Positions 44,112-53,293 are shown, counted from the first letter of the stretch. The stretch: 64,000 bases of DNA from an uncultured Steroidobacter sp. (GCF_937958065.1 NZ_CALFXI010000058.1:1-64000); one strand, 5' to 3'. Notes: generated by a model not told the origin, from the letters alone. Numbers and translations are program-made.

Positions 44112-45031
44112 GGATGCAATTCTCCCTGTCGTTCTGCAGGTGGGGGCTCGGCGAACACGCGGCTGGCCCGGATGTCCGCCGCTTCGATGGTCATCAGATC
44201 GTTCTTTGCGAGCGACGTGTCACGCCTGCCGAACAAGCGGCTGGCTTGCCGCAACCGGGCGCGGTCCAGCGCATTGCGAATGGATCGGGCATTGGCGAAG
44301 TGCGGCAGGGCCTGGCGACGCTCTATATATTCCTCCAGCGCGGCCCGAGCCTCGGGGCTCAGCGTGTATTGCATCTGCTCGAGCATCAGATCCGCGATGG
44401 CCAGCAATTCCGCGGGGGTGTAGTCCGGAAAAGCGATGTGATGCGCGATGCGCGAGGACATGCCTGGATTGCTGCGGAAGAAACGATCCATGCGGTCTTC
44501 GTAGCCGGCCAGGATGACCACCAGATCGTCGCGATGGTTCTCCATCTCCTGCAGCAGGATTTCGATCGCCTCCTGCCCGTAGTCGCGCTCGTTCTCCGGC
44601 CGATATAAATAGTAGGCCTCGTCGATGAACAGCACCCCGCCCATGGCGCGCTTGAGCACTTCGCGTGTCTTCGGCGCGGTGTGGCCGATGTACTGGCCGA
44701 CGAGATCGTCGCGAGTCACCGCGACCATGTGACCTTTGCGAACGTAGCCGAGTCGATGCAGGATCTCGGCCATGCGCAGCGCGACGGTGGTCTTGCCGGT
44801 ACCCGGATTGCCGGTGAAGCTCATGTGCAGCGAGAGAGCTTCGGTGCTCAAGCCGGCCTGTCGACGCAGCGTGTCGACCAGCAGCAGTGCGCAGATGTCA
44901 CGAATGCGCGTCTTCACCGGCGCGAGGCCGACCAGCTCGCTGTCGAGCTGATCGAGCACGTCGGCGACATGAGAGTCGCGGAACGCGGCGTCGAGGTTGA
45001 AGTCGTCAGCGGTTTTGGGGACGGAATTCAT
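44108..45031 (-). CDS. cbbX: RuBisCO activase CbbX (AAA+)
   Basis: A 307-residue AAA+ ATPase: Walker A SFTGNPGTGKTTVALRMAE, Walker B GVLFIDEAYYLYRPENERD, and the sensor-1 region VVILAGYEDRMDRFFRSNPG, MSSRIAHHIAFPDYT. CbbX removes inhibitory sugar phosphates from red-type RuBisCO and is diagnostic of form IC/ID enzymes. It lies 24 bases after cbbS in the same operon. Confidence 0.96.
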   Translation of the reverse strand: MNSVPKTADDFNLDAAFRDSHVADVLDQLDSELVGLAPVKTRIRDICALLLVDTLRRQAGLSTEALSLHMSFTGNPGTGKTTVALRMAEILHRLGYVRKGHMVAVTRDDLVGQYIGHTAPKTREVLKRAMGGVLFIDEAYYLYRPENERDYGQEAIEILLQEMENHRDDLVVILAGYEDRMDRFFRSNPGMSSRIAHHIAFPDYTPAELLAIADLMLEQMQYTLSPEARAALEEYIERRQALPHFANARSIRNALDRARLRQASRLFGRRDTSLAKNDLMTIEAADIRASRVFAEPPPAERQGELHP

Positions 45032-45055
45032 CGACGAAGATCCTCGCGGCGCTGC

Positions 45056-45472
45056 TCAATACCGATGCCCTTCCGGCCGTCGCGTCGCGTACGAGCGCAA
45101 CGCATATCTCACCAGTCGTCCCGGCCCTTCCTCACGCAGCAATTCGAAGCCAGGCTCTTCCTGCGGCCGCGCCACGATGAACGACAGGCGCAGCGATTCG
45201 ATGCCCCGCGTCGAGTCGAACGCATTGACCTTCACGTACCGATTCGGGAAAGTGCGCCGGCACTCGTCCACTTCTCGCATGATGCCGGCGGCGTCCTTCA
45301 GATCGAACATGGGAATGCCGAACATTTCCCAATACGTGTTGCGGGGATGCGGATCCTCGGTGTGCTCCACGGACACGGCCCAGCCGCGCTGCAGGCAGTA
45401 CTCGATCTGCGAGCTGATCTGCTGGTCGGTGAGGTCCGGAAGAAATGAGAAAGTGCCTTGAGTGAGTCGCAT
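45056..45472 (-). CDS. cbbS: RuBisCO small subunit, red type
   Basis: A 138-residue small subunit of form I RuBisCO. Recognisable: QGTFSFLPDLTDQQISSQIEYCLQRGWAVSVEHTED, the HPRNTYWEMFGIPMFDL core, CRRTFPNRYVKVNAFDST and a C-terminal extension with SFIVARPQEEPGFELLREEG typical of red-type enzymes. I choose ATG 45472, where family similarity starts; the frame extends to 45508 but that would overlap cbbL. Partner is CbbL immediately upstream. Confidence 0.95.
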   Translation of the reverse strand: MRLTQGTFSFLPDLTDQQISSQIEYCLQRGWAVSVEHTEDPHPRNTYWEMFGIPMFDLKDAAGIMREVDECRRTFPNRYVKVNAFDSTRGIESLRLSFIVARPQEEPGFELLREEGPGRLVRYALRSYATRRPEGHRY

Positions 45473-45504
45473 GACTGTGCTCTCGCGTAGGAATATCGAG
45501 CGGC

Positions 45505-46974
45505 TCAAGCGGCCGCGGTCGGGGTCGGAACGAAGTCGGGAGTGTCGGTGCTCGCGTAATCGAACGTGACTTCGCCCCAGGTATCCAGCGCTGCCCGTAG
45601 CGGCTGACAGTGCTTGGCGGCATCAGCCAGAATCGCCGGCCCTTCGCGCCAGATGTCCCGGCCTTCGTTTCTCGCCAGCACCATCGATTCGAGGGCCACG
45701 CGATTCGCGGTGGCCCCGGCAGCGATTCCCATCGGATGTCCGATCGTCCCGCCGCCGAACTGAAGCACCGTGTCATCGCCCAGATACGTCAGCAGTTGAT
45801 GCATCTGCCCCGCATGAATGCCGCCTGAGGCGACCGGCATGACCCCGGGCAACCCGGCCCAGTTCTGCTCGAAGAAAATGCCACGCGGCAGATCCACTGG
45901 ATTGAGCGGCTCGCGCAGCACGTTGTAGAAGCCCTGCACCGAGTTTGGATCGCCTTCGAGCTTGCCGACGATGGTGCCCGCATGCAGATGGTCGACGCCG
46001 GCGAGGCGCATCCACTTGGAGATGACGCGAAATGAAACGCCGTGATTCTTCTGACGCGTGTACGTGCTGTGACCGGCGCGGTGCAGATGCAGGATCATGT
46101 CGTTCTTGCGCGCCCACCGCGCCATCGATTGGATCGCGGTGTAGCCGATCACCAGATCGATCATCACGATCACCGAGCCCAGCTCCTTGGCGAACTCGGC
46201 GCGCTCGTACATATCTTCCATGGTCGCGGCGGTGACGTTGAGATAGTGTCCCTTGATCTCGCCGCTGGTGGCCTGTGCGCGATTCACCGCTTCCATGCAG
46301 TTGAGAAAACGATCGCGCCAGTGCATGAACGGCTGCGAGTTGATGTTCTCGTCGTCCTTGGTGAAGTCCAGGCCGCCCTGCAGCGCCTCGTACACCACGC
46401 GCCCGTAGTTCTTGCTGGACAGGCCGAGCTTGGGCTTCACCGTGGCGCCCAGCAGCGGCCGGCCGAACTTGTCGAGCCGCTCGCGCTCGACGATCGTGCC
46501 GGTCGCGGGGCCGTCGAAGGTCTTCACATACGCCACCGGCAGGCGCATGTCTTCCAGGCGCAGGCCCTTGAGCGGCTTGAAGCCGAACACGTTGCCGATG
46601 ATGGACGCGGTCAGATTCGCGATCGAGCCGGGCTCGAACAAGTCCAGATCGTAAGCGATATAGGCGAAGTACTGTCCCGGCGAGCCGGGCACCGGTTCGA
46701 CCTTGTAGGCCTTGGCGCGATACCGATCGCAGGCAGTCAATCGATCGGTCCACACCACCGTCCACGTCGCTGTTGACGACTCACCGGCGACCGCGGCGGC
46801 GGCTTCGCTCGGATCGACGCCGTCCTGTGGTGTGATGCGGAACAGCGCCAGCACATCGGTTTCCTTGGGCTGGTAGCCGCTGTCCCAATAACCCATTTGC
46901 GCGTACTTCAACACGCCAGCCCGGTAGCGTTCGGCCACCGGATCCGATGCAGTGCGATTGCCGATTCTCTTCAT
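45505..46974 (-). CDS. cbbL: RuBisCO large subunit, form IC (red type)
   Basis: A 489-residue catalytic subunit of ribulose-1,5-bisphosphate carboxylase/oxygenase. Active-site motifs are GATVKPKLGLSSKNYGR with catalytic Lys, GGLDFTKDDENINSQPF with the carbamylated Lys and Mg ligands, HLHRAGHSTYTRQKNHG and HLHAGTIVGKLEGD (loop 6). The N-terminus KYAQMGYWDSGYQPKETDVLALFRITPQ and the presence of cbbX mark form IC. It begins the operon; ATG 46974 is 140 bases from divergent cbbR. Confidence 0.97.
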   Translation of the reverse strand: MKRIGNRTASDPVAERYRAGVLKYAQMGYWDSGYQPKETDVLALFRITPQDGVDPSEAAAAVAGESSTATWTVVWTDRLTACDRYRAKAYKVEPVPGSPGQYFAYIAYDLDLFEPGSIANLTASIIGNVFGFKPLKGLRLEDMRLPVAYVKTFDGPATGTIVERERLDKFGRPLLGATVKPKLGLSSKNYGRVVYEALQGGLDFTKDDENINSQPFMHWRDRFLNCMEAVNRAQATSGEIKGHYLNVTAATMEDMYERAEFAKELGSVIVMIDLVIGYTAIQSMARWARKNDMILHLHRAGHSTYTRQKNHGVSFRVISKWMRLAGVDHLHAGTIVGKLEGDPNSVQGFYNVLREPLNPVDLPRGIFFEQNWAGLPGVMPVASGGIHAGQMHQLLTYLGDDTVLQFGGGTIGHPMGIAAGATANRVALESMVLARNEGRDIWREGPAILADAAKHCQPLRAALDTWGEVTFDYASTDTPDFVPTPTAAA

Positions 46975-47113
46975 AGCCCATGCCTCGAGTGTGCCGCCAA
47001 GCTGTGGGTCACAATGTGGTCGCCTGCGCCTATTAGGTCCAATTCGAAATAGTTGACCTCAGAATAAGATTCTCTTATTTAGCGCAATGGGGATCCGGTT
47101 CGCTGGAGTCGCC
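46975..47113. promoter_or_regulatory. cbbR-cbbL divergent control region
   Basis: The 139-base gap between cbbL and cbbR. AATAAGA-TTC-TCTTATT at 47063-47079 is a perfect 7+3+7 inverted repeat and matches the T-N11-A / ATAAG-type sites of LysR regulators. AT content rises here (TTGACC at 47054, TTCGAAAT at 47043). CbbR binding at this site with control of both genes is inferred from known cbb systems. Confidence 0.65.
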
Positions 47114-48067
47114 ATGCGGAACATCACTTTGCGGCAGATGCGCGTGTTCGCGTCGGTGGCGCGCTATCGCTCGTTCACCAAGGCCGCGCGCGAGCTGCAT
47201 CTCACGCAACCCGCGATCTCACAGCAGATCAAGCAGCTCGAAATCGAAGTCGGACTGCCGCTGCTCGAACACGTCGGGCGACAGATCCATCTCACCGCGG
47301 CCGGCGATGAGCTGTTGCGTTACGCATCCCAAGTCACCGAATTGCTGCGTGAGGCGGGCGAATCACTCGCGGCGATGCGCGGCCTGAAACGTGGCGTGCT
47401 GAAACTCGGCGCGGTCAGCACCGCGAAGTATTTCGCGCCCTCGCTGCTCTCGGCGTTCGCGCCTTCTTATCCGGAAGTCACGATCCATTTCACGGTGGGC
47501 AACCGGGAAGAAATCATTCAACAGCTCGCGGCCAACGAAACGGATCTTGTCATCATGGGCCGACCGCCACGCGAGCTGATCACGGTCGCCGAGCCGTTTG
47601 CGAAACATCCATTGGTCGTGATCGCATCGCCCAATCATCCGCTCGCCGGCAAGCGACGCATTCCGCTGGAGCGTTTGGGCAGCGAGAGCTTCATCATTCG
47701 CGAGGAAGGCTCCGGAACCCGTGCGTCGATGGAGCACGTGTTCAGCAAGCGGGGCGTGCCGATCCGCGCCTCCATGGAAGTCAGCAGCAACGAGACCATC
47801 AAGCAAGCCGTGATGGCCGGCATGGGCATCGGCTTCATTTCCATCCACACCGTGGGCCTCGAGCTCGCCGCCGGCAAGCTCGTGATCCTGAACGTGACCG
47901 GCCTGCCGCTGATCCGCGACTGGTTCGTGATCCACATGCGCGACAAACACCTGTCGCCGATCGCGGTGGCGTTCCGCAGCTTCCTGCTCGAGAAAGGTGC
48001 GGCGATCATTCATAAGACAGCGGAAGAGAGCCGGTCCATTCTGCGGGCCATTCCCGCCCAACAATAG
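47114..48067 (+). CDS. cbbR: LysR-type regulator of the Calvin-cycle operon
   Basis: A 317-residue LysR regulator. The N-terminal HTH is NITLRQMRVFASVARYRSFT, KAARELHLTQPAISQQIKQLE and the C-terminal effector domain has LKLGAVSTAKYFAPSLLSAFA, DLVIMGRPPRELITVAEPFAKHPLVVIA and SFIIREEGSGTRASMEHVF, all as in CbbR. It responds to RuBP, ATP or NADPH in relatives. ATG 47114 with GGAG upstream is chosen over ATG 47087. It is divergent from cbbL. Confidence 0.92.
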   Translation: MRNITLRQMRVFASVARYRSFTKAARELHLTQPAISQQIKQLEIEVGLPLLEHVGRQIHLTAAGDELLRYASQVTELLREAGESLAAMRGLKRGVLKLGAVSTAKYFAPSLLSAFAPSYPEVTIHFTVGNREEIIQQLAANETDLVIMGRPPRELITVAEPFAKHPLVVIASPNHPLAGKRRIPLERLGSESFIIREEGSGTRASMEHVFSKRGVPIRASMEVSSNETIKQAVMAGMGIGFISIHTVGLELAAGKLVILNVTGLPLIRDWFVIHMRDKHLSPIAVAFRSFLLEKGAAIIHKTAEESRSILRAIPAQQ

Positions 48068-48423
48068 TGCGCCGCGCGTTCGCGGTGCCGTGCTCGTATA
48101 CAAGCACCGTCGCGGGGCAAGCCCATCAGCGCCGCCGGCACCCGCATCTCCAACAAACGTTTCATCCAACTAAAGATAAAACAAACAACTATCGAGACCC
48201 GCCTCGATCCCGGGCGAGGCTCGTATCGAGTTGGCCAGCTTGTTGCAACAAGAGCGAATTCGTTTTGAGCCGATCGATACAACCAAGGGAGATTACGGCA
48301 TTCAGATCCTGACCGATCGAATGCTGCGCCAGGCCACCTCATCGAAGAGCGGTCTGTCGTGTCGGCATGGAGCCGACGTTTTCGTGGTTTGGATGAATAC
48401 ATACAAACACACGGGAGACGACC
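48068..48423. other. 356-base region before the amine-oxidase operon
   Basis: No gene is supported in this gap. Two stem-loops can be drawn: GCCTCG/CGAGGC at 48201-48220 (8-base loop), about 130 bases after cbbR and not followed by T's, and GTCGGC/GCCGAC at 48361-48377 (5-base loop), 47 bases before the receptor start. An AT-rich run around 48170-48195 (AAGATAAAACAAACAACTAT) could hold a promoter. None of this can be assigned to a known regulator. Confidence 0.4.
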
Positions 48424-51012
48424 ATGGACAAGCATTCGGTTTCGTTACGACTGGCCATTCTCGGAGCACTGGGCACTGCTGGCACGACGATCTCTTTCCA
48501 AGCACCGGCCGAACCGGCACACGAAAGCGTCGAAGAAGTCACCGTCGTCGGTTCCCGCCGCGCGAATGCGCCCGACACAGTGGCTCCAGTCGATGTGATC
48601 TCCGCGGCCCAGTTCGAGAGCGTCGGGGCGCCGGACATGGACAACATGCTGCGCAGCCTGGTGCCCTCCTACAACGTCGCACAACAACCCATCAATGACG
48701 AGTCGACGCTGGTACGGCCGGCAAACCTGCGGGGTCTGCCTCCGGACAACACGCTCGTACTGGTGAACGGCAAGCGTCGGCATCGCGGCGGCGTGATTAC
48801 GTTTTTGGGCGACGGTCTGTCCGATGGCGCTCAAGGCCCCGATGTCGGCCCCATTCCGACCATCGCACTCAAGGAAGTGCAAGTGCTTCGGGACGGCGCG
48901 GCCGCGCAGTACGGTTCCGATGCCATCGCCGGTGTCATCAACTTCCAACTGAAGGACTCGGCCGAAGGCACTGCATTCGAAGCTCGGTACGGCCAGTACT
49001 ACGCGGGCGATGGCGCGACTTCGCAGCTGGCGGGAAACATGGGATTGCCGCTCGGCGCGAACGGATTCGCCAACCTCAGCTTCGAGCTGAGCGAATCGGA
49101 CCCGACTTCACGCAGCGCGCAGCGTGCCGATGCACAAGCGCTGATCGATGCCGGCAACACAGCGGTGCTCACGCCGGCGCAGGTGTGGGGGCAGCCGAAG
49201 ATCAAGGACTCGATCAAGTTCTTCGCCAACACCGGCTACGAGTTCACGACGAACCTCGAAGGCTATTTCTTCGGCAACTATGCGAGCCGCGAGGTCGACG
49301 GTGGCTTCTTCTATCGCAACCCGAACACGCGCGCCGCGGTGTATTCGAACGACGGCGGTGAAACGCTGCTGGTCGCGGACCTGAACCCGGATAACGCCAT
49401 CTCCTGCCCCACCGTGGCGATCGACAACGATGCGCCCGATCCCGTTGCGCTCGCGCTGATTTCATCCGGCGGCGCGTTGGACTCGGAGTGTTTCGTGTTC
49501 AATGAGATGTTCCCCGGCGGGTTCACACCCCGCTTCGGCGGCAAGATCACCGATCAGTCCGCGGTCGCCGGCCTGCGCGGCACGTTCGCCAATGGCCTGC
49601 GCTACGACGTGAGTGCCGCCTACGGCAGCAGCGAGGTCGAGTTTCTCATCTCTAACACCGTCAACGCCTCGCTCGGGCCGGATACCCCGACGCGCTTCAA
49701 GCCGGGCGTGAATCATCAGACCGATACCAACTTCAACATCGATCTGGCCTACCCGCTCGCGCTCTCGGGCCTGGCCTCGCCACTGAACGTCGCGTTCGGC
49801 TTCGAATGGCGCGAAGAGGAATTCGAGATCGAGCGCGGCCAGCTCGAGTCCTATCAGATCGGGCCGCTCGCGAGCCAGGGCTTCAGCTCCGGCTCGAATG
49901 GCTACAGCGGCTACGGTCCGCAATCCGAAGGCGTGTTCGCGCGCGACAACATCGCGCTCTATCTGGATCTCGAAGCAGATGTGACGAACAGGTTGATCCT
50001 CGGCTCCGCCGTGCGCTGGGAAGACTTCGACGACTTTGGCACGACCACCAATTTCAAACTGGCGGCACGCTACGAGCTCACCGACCGCTTCGCGGTTCGA
50101 TCGACCGTCAGCACTGGCTTCCGCGCCCCCACGCCGGGACAGGCAAACATCGTTCGCACCATCACGCAAATGGTGAACGGCCAGCTGAGCGAAACCGGCG
50201 TGCTGCCGCCCACCAATCCGATCGCCATCGCGCTGGCCAACGTCGCCTCCGACGGAGCATTCTCCGCCGCGCCGCTCAAACCGGAAGAGTCATTCAACTG
50301 GACGCTGGGCACGACGTTCGATCTGGGACCCGTGGGCGTGACGCTCGATTATTTCAACATCACGCTCGAGGACCGGATCGCGCTGAGCAGCCTGATCGAC
50401 ATCGATCGGACCGATCCGGCGCAGATTGCGATTCTCGACCAGTTGAGCACGAGCGGCGTGCCCGGCGCCTCCACACTCACCGCATTCCAGTTCTTCACCA
50501 ACGACTTCGAGACGGAAACGCAGGGCATCGATCTGGTCGCGACCCTGCCGTTCGCGCTGGCGGGCGGCAGTTCGAGCCTGACCCTGGCACTCAACTGGAC
50601 CGACACCCGACTGAAGGAGATCACCGCGCTGGCGGACGCCACCCGCAAGATACAACTGGAAGATCAATTGCCCGGGTATCGCGCGATTCTCACGGGCACG
50701 CATTCGGTGGGCCCATGGAGCTTCATGGCGCGCACCAGCTACTACGACTCCTACATCGTCGCACTGGATATCGGCGCGGACGCCAGCGGCGAGTTCGATG
50801 GCAAGTACGGCGGCGAGCTGCTGGTGGATCTGGAAGCGAGCTACCGGATCACCGAGGGCTACACGCTCACCATCGGCGCACAGGACGTCTTCGACAACAC
50901 GCCCGACCGCTTTCCCAATCCCGAGCTCAACAGCGGCGCGATCTATCCCACCGGCTCGCCCATGGGCTTCAACGGCGGCTTCTGGTACGCGCGGCTCAAC
51001 ATCAATTTCTAG
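48424..51012 (+). CDS. TonB-dependent receptor of the amine-oxidase operon
   Basis: An 862-residue TonB-dependent receptor. Signal peptide, TonB-box VEEVTVVGSRRANA, plug with APVDVISAAQFESVGAPDMD, NLRGLPPDNTLVLVNGKRRHRG and LKEVQVLRDGAAAQYGSDAIAGVINFQLKD, barrel, and terminal WYARLNINF. GGGAG precedes ATG 48424. It leads an operon with a flavin amine oxidase (62 bases on) and RidA, so its cargo is probably an amine- or amino-acid-like molecule, which is inference. Confidence 0.92.
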   Translation: MDKHSVSLRLAILGALGTAGTTISFQAPAEPAHESVEEVTVVGSRRANAPDTVAPVDVISAAQFESVGAPDMDNMLRSLVPSYNVAQQPINDESTLVRPANLRGLPPDNTLVLVNGKRRHRGGVITFLGDGLSDGAQGPDVGPIPTIALKEVQVLRDGAAAQYGSDAIAGVINFQLKDSAEGTAFEARYGQYYAGDGATSQLAGNMGLPLGANGFANLSFELSESDPTSRSAQRADAQALIDAGNTAVLTPAQVWGQPKIKDSIKFFANTGYEFTTNLEGYFFGNYASREVDGGFFYRNPNTRAAVYSNDGGETLLVADLNPDNAISCPTVAIDNDAPDPVALALISSGGALDSECFVFNEMFPGGFTPRFGGKITDQSAVAGLRGTFANGLRYDVSAAYGSSEVEFLISNTVNASLGPDTPTRFKPGVNHQTDTNFNIDLAYPLALSGLASPLNVAFGFEWREEEFEIERGQLESYQIGPLASQGFSSGSNGYSGYGPQSEGVFARDNIALYLDLEADVTNRLILGSAVRWEDFDDFGTTTNFKLAARYELTDRFAVRSTVSTGFRAPTPGQANIVRTITQMVNGQLSETGVLPPTNPIAIALANVASDGAFSAAPLKPEESFNWTLGTTFDLGPVGVTLDYFNITLEDRIALSSLIDIDRTDPAQIAILDQLSTSGVPGASTLTAFQFFTNDFETETQGIDLVATLPFALAGGSSSLTLALNWTDTRLKEITALADATRKIQLEDQLPGYRAILTGTHSVGPWSFMARTSYYDSYIVALDIGADASGEFDGKYGGELLVDLEASYRITEGYTLTIGAQDVFDNTPDRFPNPELNSGAIYPTGSPMGFNGGFWYARLNINF

Positions 51013-51074
51013 CCGGATGGAGCAATGGAAATGGCGCGGTGTGCAGACGCCGCGTCTGCTTTGGAGAACAACAC

Positions 51075-52643
51075 ATGACGAACGCATCGCTCTCACGACG
51101 CACGTTTCTGCACCTGGTCGGCGCATTCGGCGGCTCGACTGCCGTGTATCGAGCCGCGGTTGGCATGGGCTTGCTGCCGATGAGCGCACACACGCCGCGA
51201 CCGGACATCGCTCCCGTGCCGGCGCGCAAGCGCAAATCCGTCTTGATCCTGGGCGCCGGCATCTCCGGCCTGGCCGCCGCCTACGAGCTCGACCGCAAAG
51301 GTTATGACGTGCAAGTCATCGAAGCCTCGCATCGTGCCGGCGGCCGCAATCTCACCTTGCGTGGCGGCGACCTGATCGATGAAGCGGAGTACCCGCAAAC
51401 GTGCGAGTTCGATCGCGATCCGGATCTTTATTTCAACGCCGGTCCGGCACGCATTCCCGGTCACCACGCCTCGTTGCTGGGCTACTGCAAGGAGCTGGGC
51501 GTGGCGCTCGCGCCTTTCATCAACGAGAACCGCAACGCCTGGGTGCAGGACGATGCCATGTTCGGCGGCCGACCGGTGCGCAATCGCGAATACATCGCCG
51601 ACTCGCGCGGCTTCGTCGCCGAACTGCTCGCCAAGACCGTGCGGCCGGAGAGCTTCGGCACGGCGTTCAATGGCACCGACTATCAGCAGCTGCTCGAGTA
51701 TCTGCGCCAGTTCGGCGAGCTCGACAGCCGCTTCAAGTACGTCAGCTCGACGCGCGCGGGCTACGCCACTCACGACTACGCGAGCCCGCCAGCCTTCAAG
51801 CAGCCGCTGAATGCCCGCGAGTTGCTGCGCTCGGGGTTCATCTACTTGATGAGCTTCAGCGAGCTGGACGATCAGTCCGCAATGATGATGGAGCCGGTGG
51901 GCGGCATGGATCGCATCGTCACGGCATTCATGGCGAAGATCGGGCACCGGGTGAAGCTCAGCTCGCCCGTACAGTCCATCCGGCTCGGTGCGTCGGGCGT
52001 CGACGTGCGCTATCGCCACGCGGGCGGGATCGTCGATGCGCACGCGGACTTCTGCCTGACGTGCATTCCCATGCACCTGCTGGCGCGCATCGAGCACAAC
52101 TTCCCCAAGGAATACGCCGACGCGCTCACTGCCGTGCCGCACGGCAAGCTGTTCAAGATCGGGCTGCAAATGAAACAGCGTTTCTGGGAGAGCGAGGGCA
52201 TCTATGGAGGCATCTCCTGGACCCTGCAGGACATCATGCAGCTGTGGTATCCGGCGCATGGCATCCACCGCCAGAAGGGCGTGATGCTCGGCGCCTACAC
52301 TTTCAGCGACGAGGTGGCCGAGAAGTTTGCGCGATTGCCGCCGGCGCAGAGAGTGGCGCTGGCCATCCAGCAAGGCGAGAAAATCCATCCCGGCTACGGC
52401 CGTCATGTCGAGAGCAGCATCAGCATTGCCTGGCATCGGATGAATCATATGTTCGGCTGCCCCGCGCAGTGGAGCGAGCCGTTGCAATCCCAATGCTTCA
52501 AGACGCTGCAGGCGCCGGCCGGCCACCACTATCTGATCGGCGATCAGATGAGCTATCACCCCGGCTGGCAGGAAGGTGCGCTACATTCCACCTTCCATGC
52601 GATCGCGGACATCGACAAGCGAGTCCGCGCGAGCACCACCTGA
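51075..52643 (+). CDS. Exported flavin amine oxidase (monoamine oxidase family)
   Basis: A 522-residue FAD enzyme with an N-terminal Tat-like signal, SLSRRTFLHLVGAFGGST. The dinucleotide fold is VLILGAGISGLAAAYELDRKGYDVQVIEAS with GGRN, and later segments VGGMDRIVTAFMAKIGHRVKL, SSPVQSIRL and the C-terminal YLIGDQMSYHPGWQEGALHST complete the amine oxidase pattern. These enzymes oxidise amines or amino acids to imines with H2O2. Start ATG 51075 has GGAG 9 bases upstream. It sits between the receptor and exported RidA, indicating periplasmic amine breakdown. Confidence 0.88.
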   Translation: MTNASLSRRTFLHLVGAFGGSTAVYRAAVGMGLLPMSAHTPRPDIAPVPARKRKSVLILGAGISGLAAAYELDRKGYDVQVIEASHRAGGRNLTLRGGDLIDEAEYPQTCEFDRDPDLYFNAGPARIPGHHASLLGYCKELGVALAPFINENRNAWVQDDAMFGGRPVRNREYIADSRGFVAELLAKTVRPESFGTAFNGTDYQQLLEYLRQFGELDSRFKYVSSTRAGYATHDYASPPAFKQPLNARELLRSGFIYLMSFSELDDQSAMMMEPVGGMDRIVTAFMAKIGHRVKLSSPVQSIRLGASGVDVRYRHAGGIVDAHADFCLTCIPMHLLARIEHNFPKEYADALTAVPHGKLFKIGLQMKQRFWESEGIYGGISWTLQDIMQLWYPAHGIHRQKGVMLGAYTFSDEVAEKFARLPPAQRVALAIQQGEKIHPGYGRHVESSISIAWHRMNHMFGCPAQWSEPLQSQCFKTLQAPAGHHYLIGDQMSYHPGWQEGALHSTFHAIADIDKRVRASTT

Positions 52644-52672
52644 CTCTCATACCTCGACAACAAGGAGAACCG

Positions 52673-53182
52673 ATGACCCGCCTCGTCCGTCTTGCCAACG
52701 CTGTAATCTGCTCCGCCCTGCTCGCCAGCAGCGCGCATGCCGCCGACGTGGTACGGCATCCACTGCTCGGAGGCTCGAAATTTCCGATCGCGCGAGCCGT
52801 CGAGGTTCCCGCCGGTGCCAGCATTCTCTTTCATAGCGGCACCACGCCTGCCCCGCTCGATCCGAAAGCTCCCGCGGGCACGGCTGCCTATTGGGGCGAT
52901 ACCAAAGCCCAGGCGCTGAGCACTTTCGCGAGAATCAAAGAATCGCTCGACCAGCTCGGCCTGGATTTCGGTGACGTGGTTGCGATGACCGTTTACCTGG
53001 TCGGCGATCCGGCCAAGGGCGGCCGCATGGACTTCGATGGCTTCATGGCCGCGTACTCTCAGTTTTTCGGCACGGCCGAACAACCGAACCTGCCGGCACG
53101 CTCGACCGTGCAGGTTGCCGGCCTGGTTCAGCCCGGCATGCTGGTGGAGGTCGAAGTGCAGCTCGTGAAGCGAAGCCGCTAG
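52673..53182 (+). CDS. Exported RidA family protein
   Basis: A 169-residue RidA-family (enamine/imine deaminase) protein with a cleavable signal (VICSALLASSAHAADVV), unusual since RidA is normally cytosolic. Mature part: ILFHSGTTPAPLD, TKAQALSTFARIKESLDQLGLDFGDVVAMTVYLVGDP, NLPARSTVQVAGLVQPGMLVEVEVQLVK. The Arg in LPARSTVQVAGL corresponds to the substrate-binding Arg of RidA, and the following Glu residues match the IEIEA site. It follows the oxidase by 29 bases, so it would hydrolyse the imines that enzyme makes. Confidence 0.87.
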   Translation: MTRLVRLANAVICSALLASSAHAADVVRHPLLGGSKFPIARAVEVPAGASILFHSGTTPAPLDPKAPAGTAAYWGDTKAQALSTFARIKESLDQLGLDFGDVVAMTVYLVGDPAKGGRMDFDGFMAAYSQFFGTAEQPNLPARSTVQVAGLVQPGMLVEVEVQLVKRSR

Positions 53183-53235
53183 CGTCGGGTTTGCATCTTC
53201 CGGTATTACTCATACAATTAAAAAAGTCCGTGGCG

Positions 53236-53267
53236 GCGGTAACCACTCCAGTGGTTCCCCGCTCTTA
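53236..53267 (+). promoter_or_regulatory. Putative ECF-type promoter before GH27
   Basis: GCGGTAACCA (53236-53245) and CGCTCTTA (53260-53267) with 14 bases between. The same two blocks with a 13-base gap occur before the sigma factor gene at 54688-54718. An overlapping palindrome AACCACTCCAGTGGTT spans 53241-53256. It lies 27 bases before the GH27 start. The form suits an extracytoplasmic-function sigma promoter. Confidence 0.5.
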
Positions 53268-53293
53268 GTCAGGACTGACTCGGGGGATGAAGA

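Noticed and set aside
48201..48220. Hairpin GCCTCG/CGAGGC after cbbR as a Rho-independent terminator
   Set aside because: Only six pairs, eight-base loop and no T-run; recorded as a weak structure of the gap instead.
49806..51074. Extension of the amine oxidase frame upstream through the receptor gene
   Set aside because: The frame is open but encodes an Arg-rich string; the ribosome site and Tat signal place the start at 51075.
51093..52559. A 488-codon frame antisense to the amine oxidase
   Set aside because: Composition-driven shadow of an obvious FAD enzyme.
51401..52672. Extension of the RidA frame upstream through the amine oxidase gene
   Set aside because: Arg-rich shadow; AAGGAG and the signal peptide fix the start at 52673.
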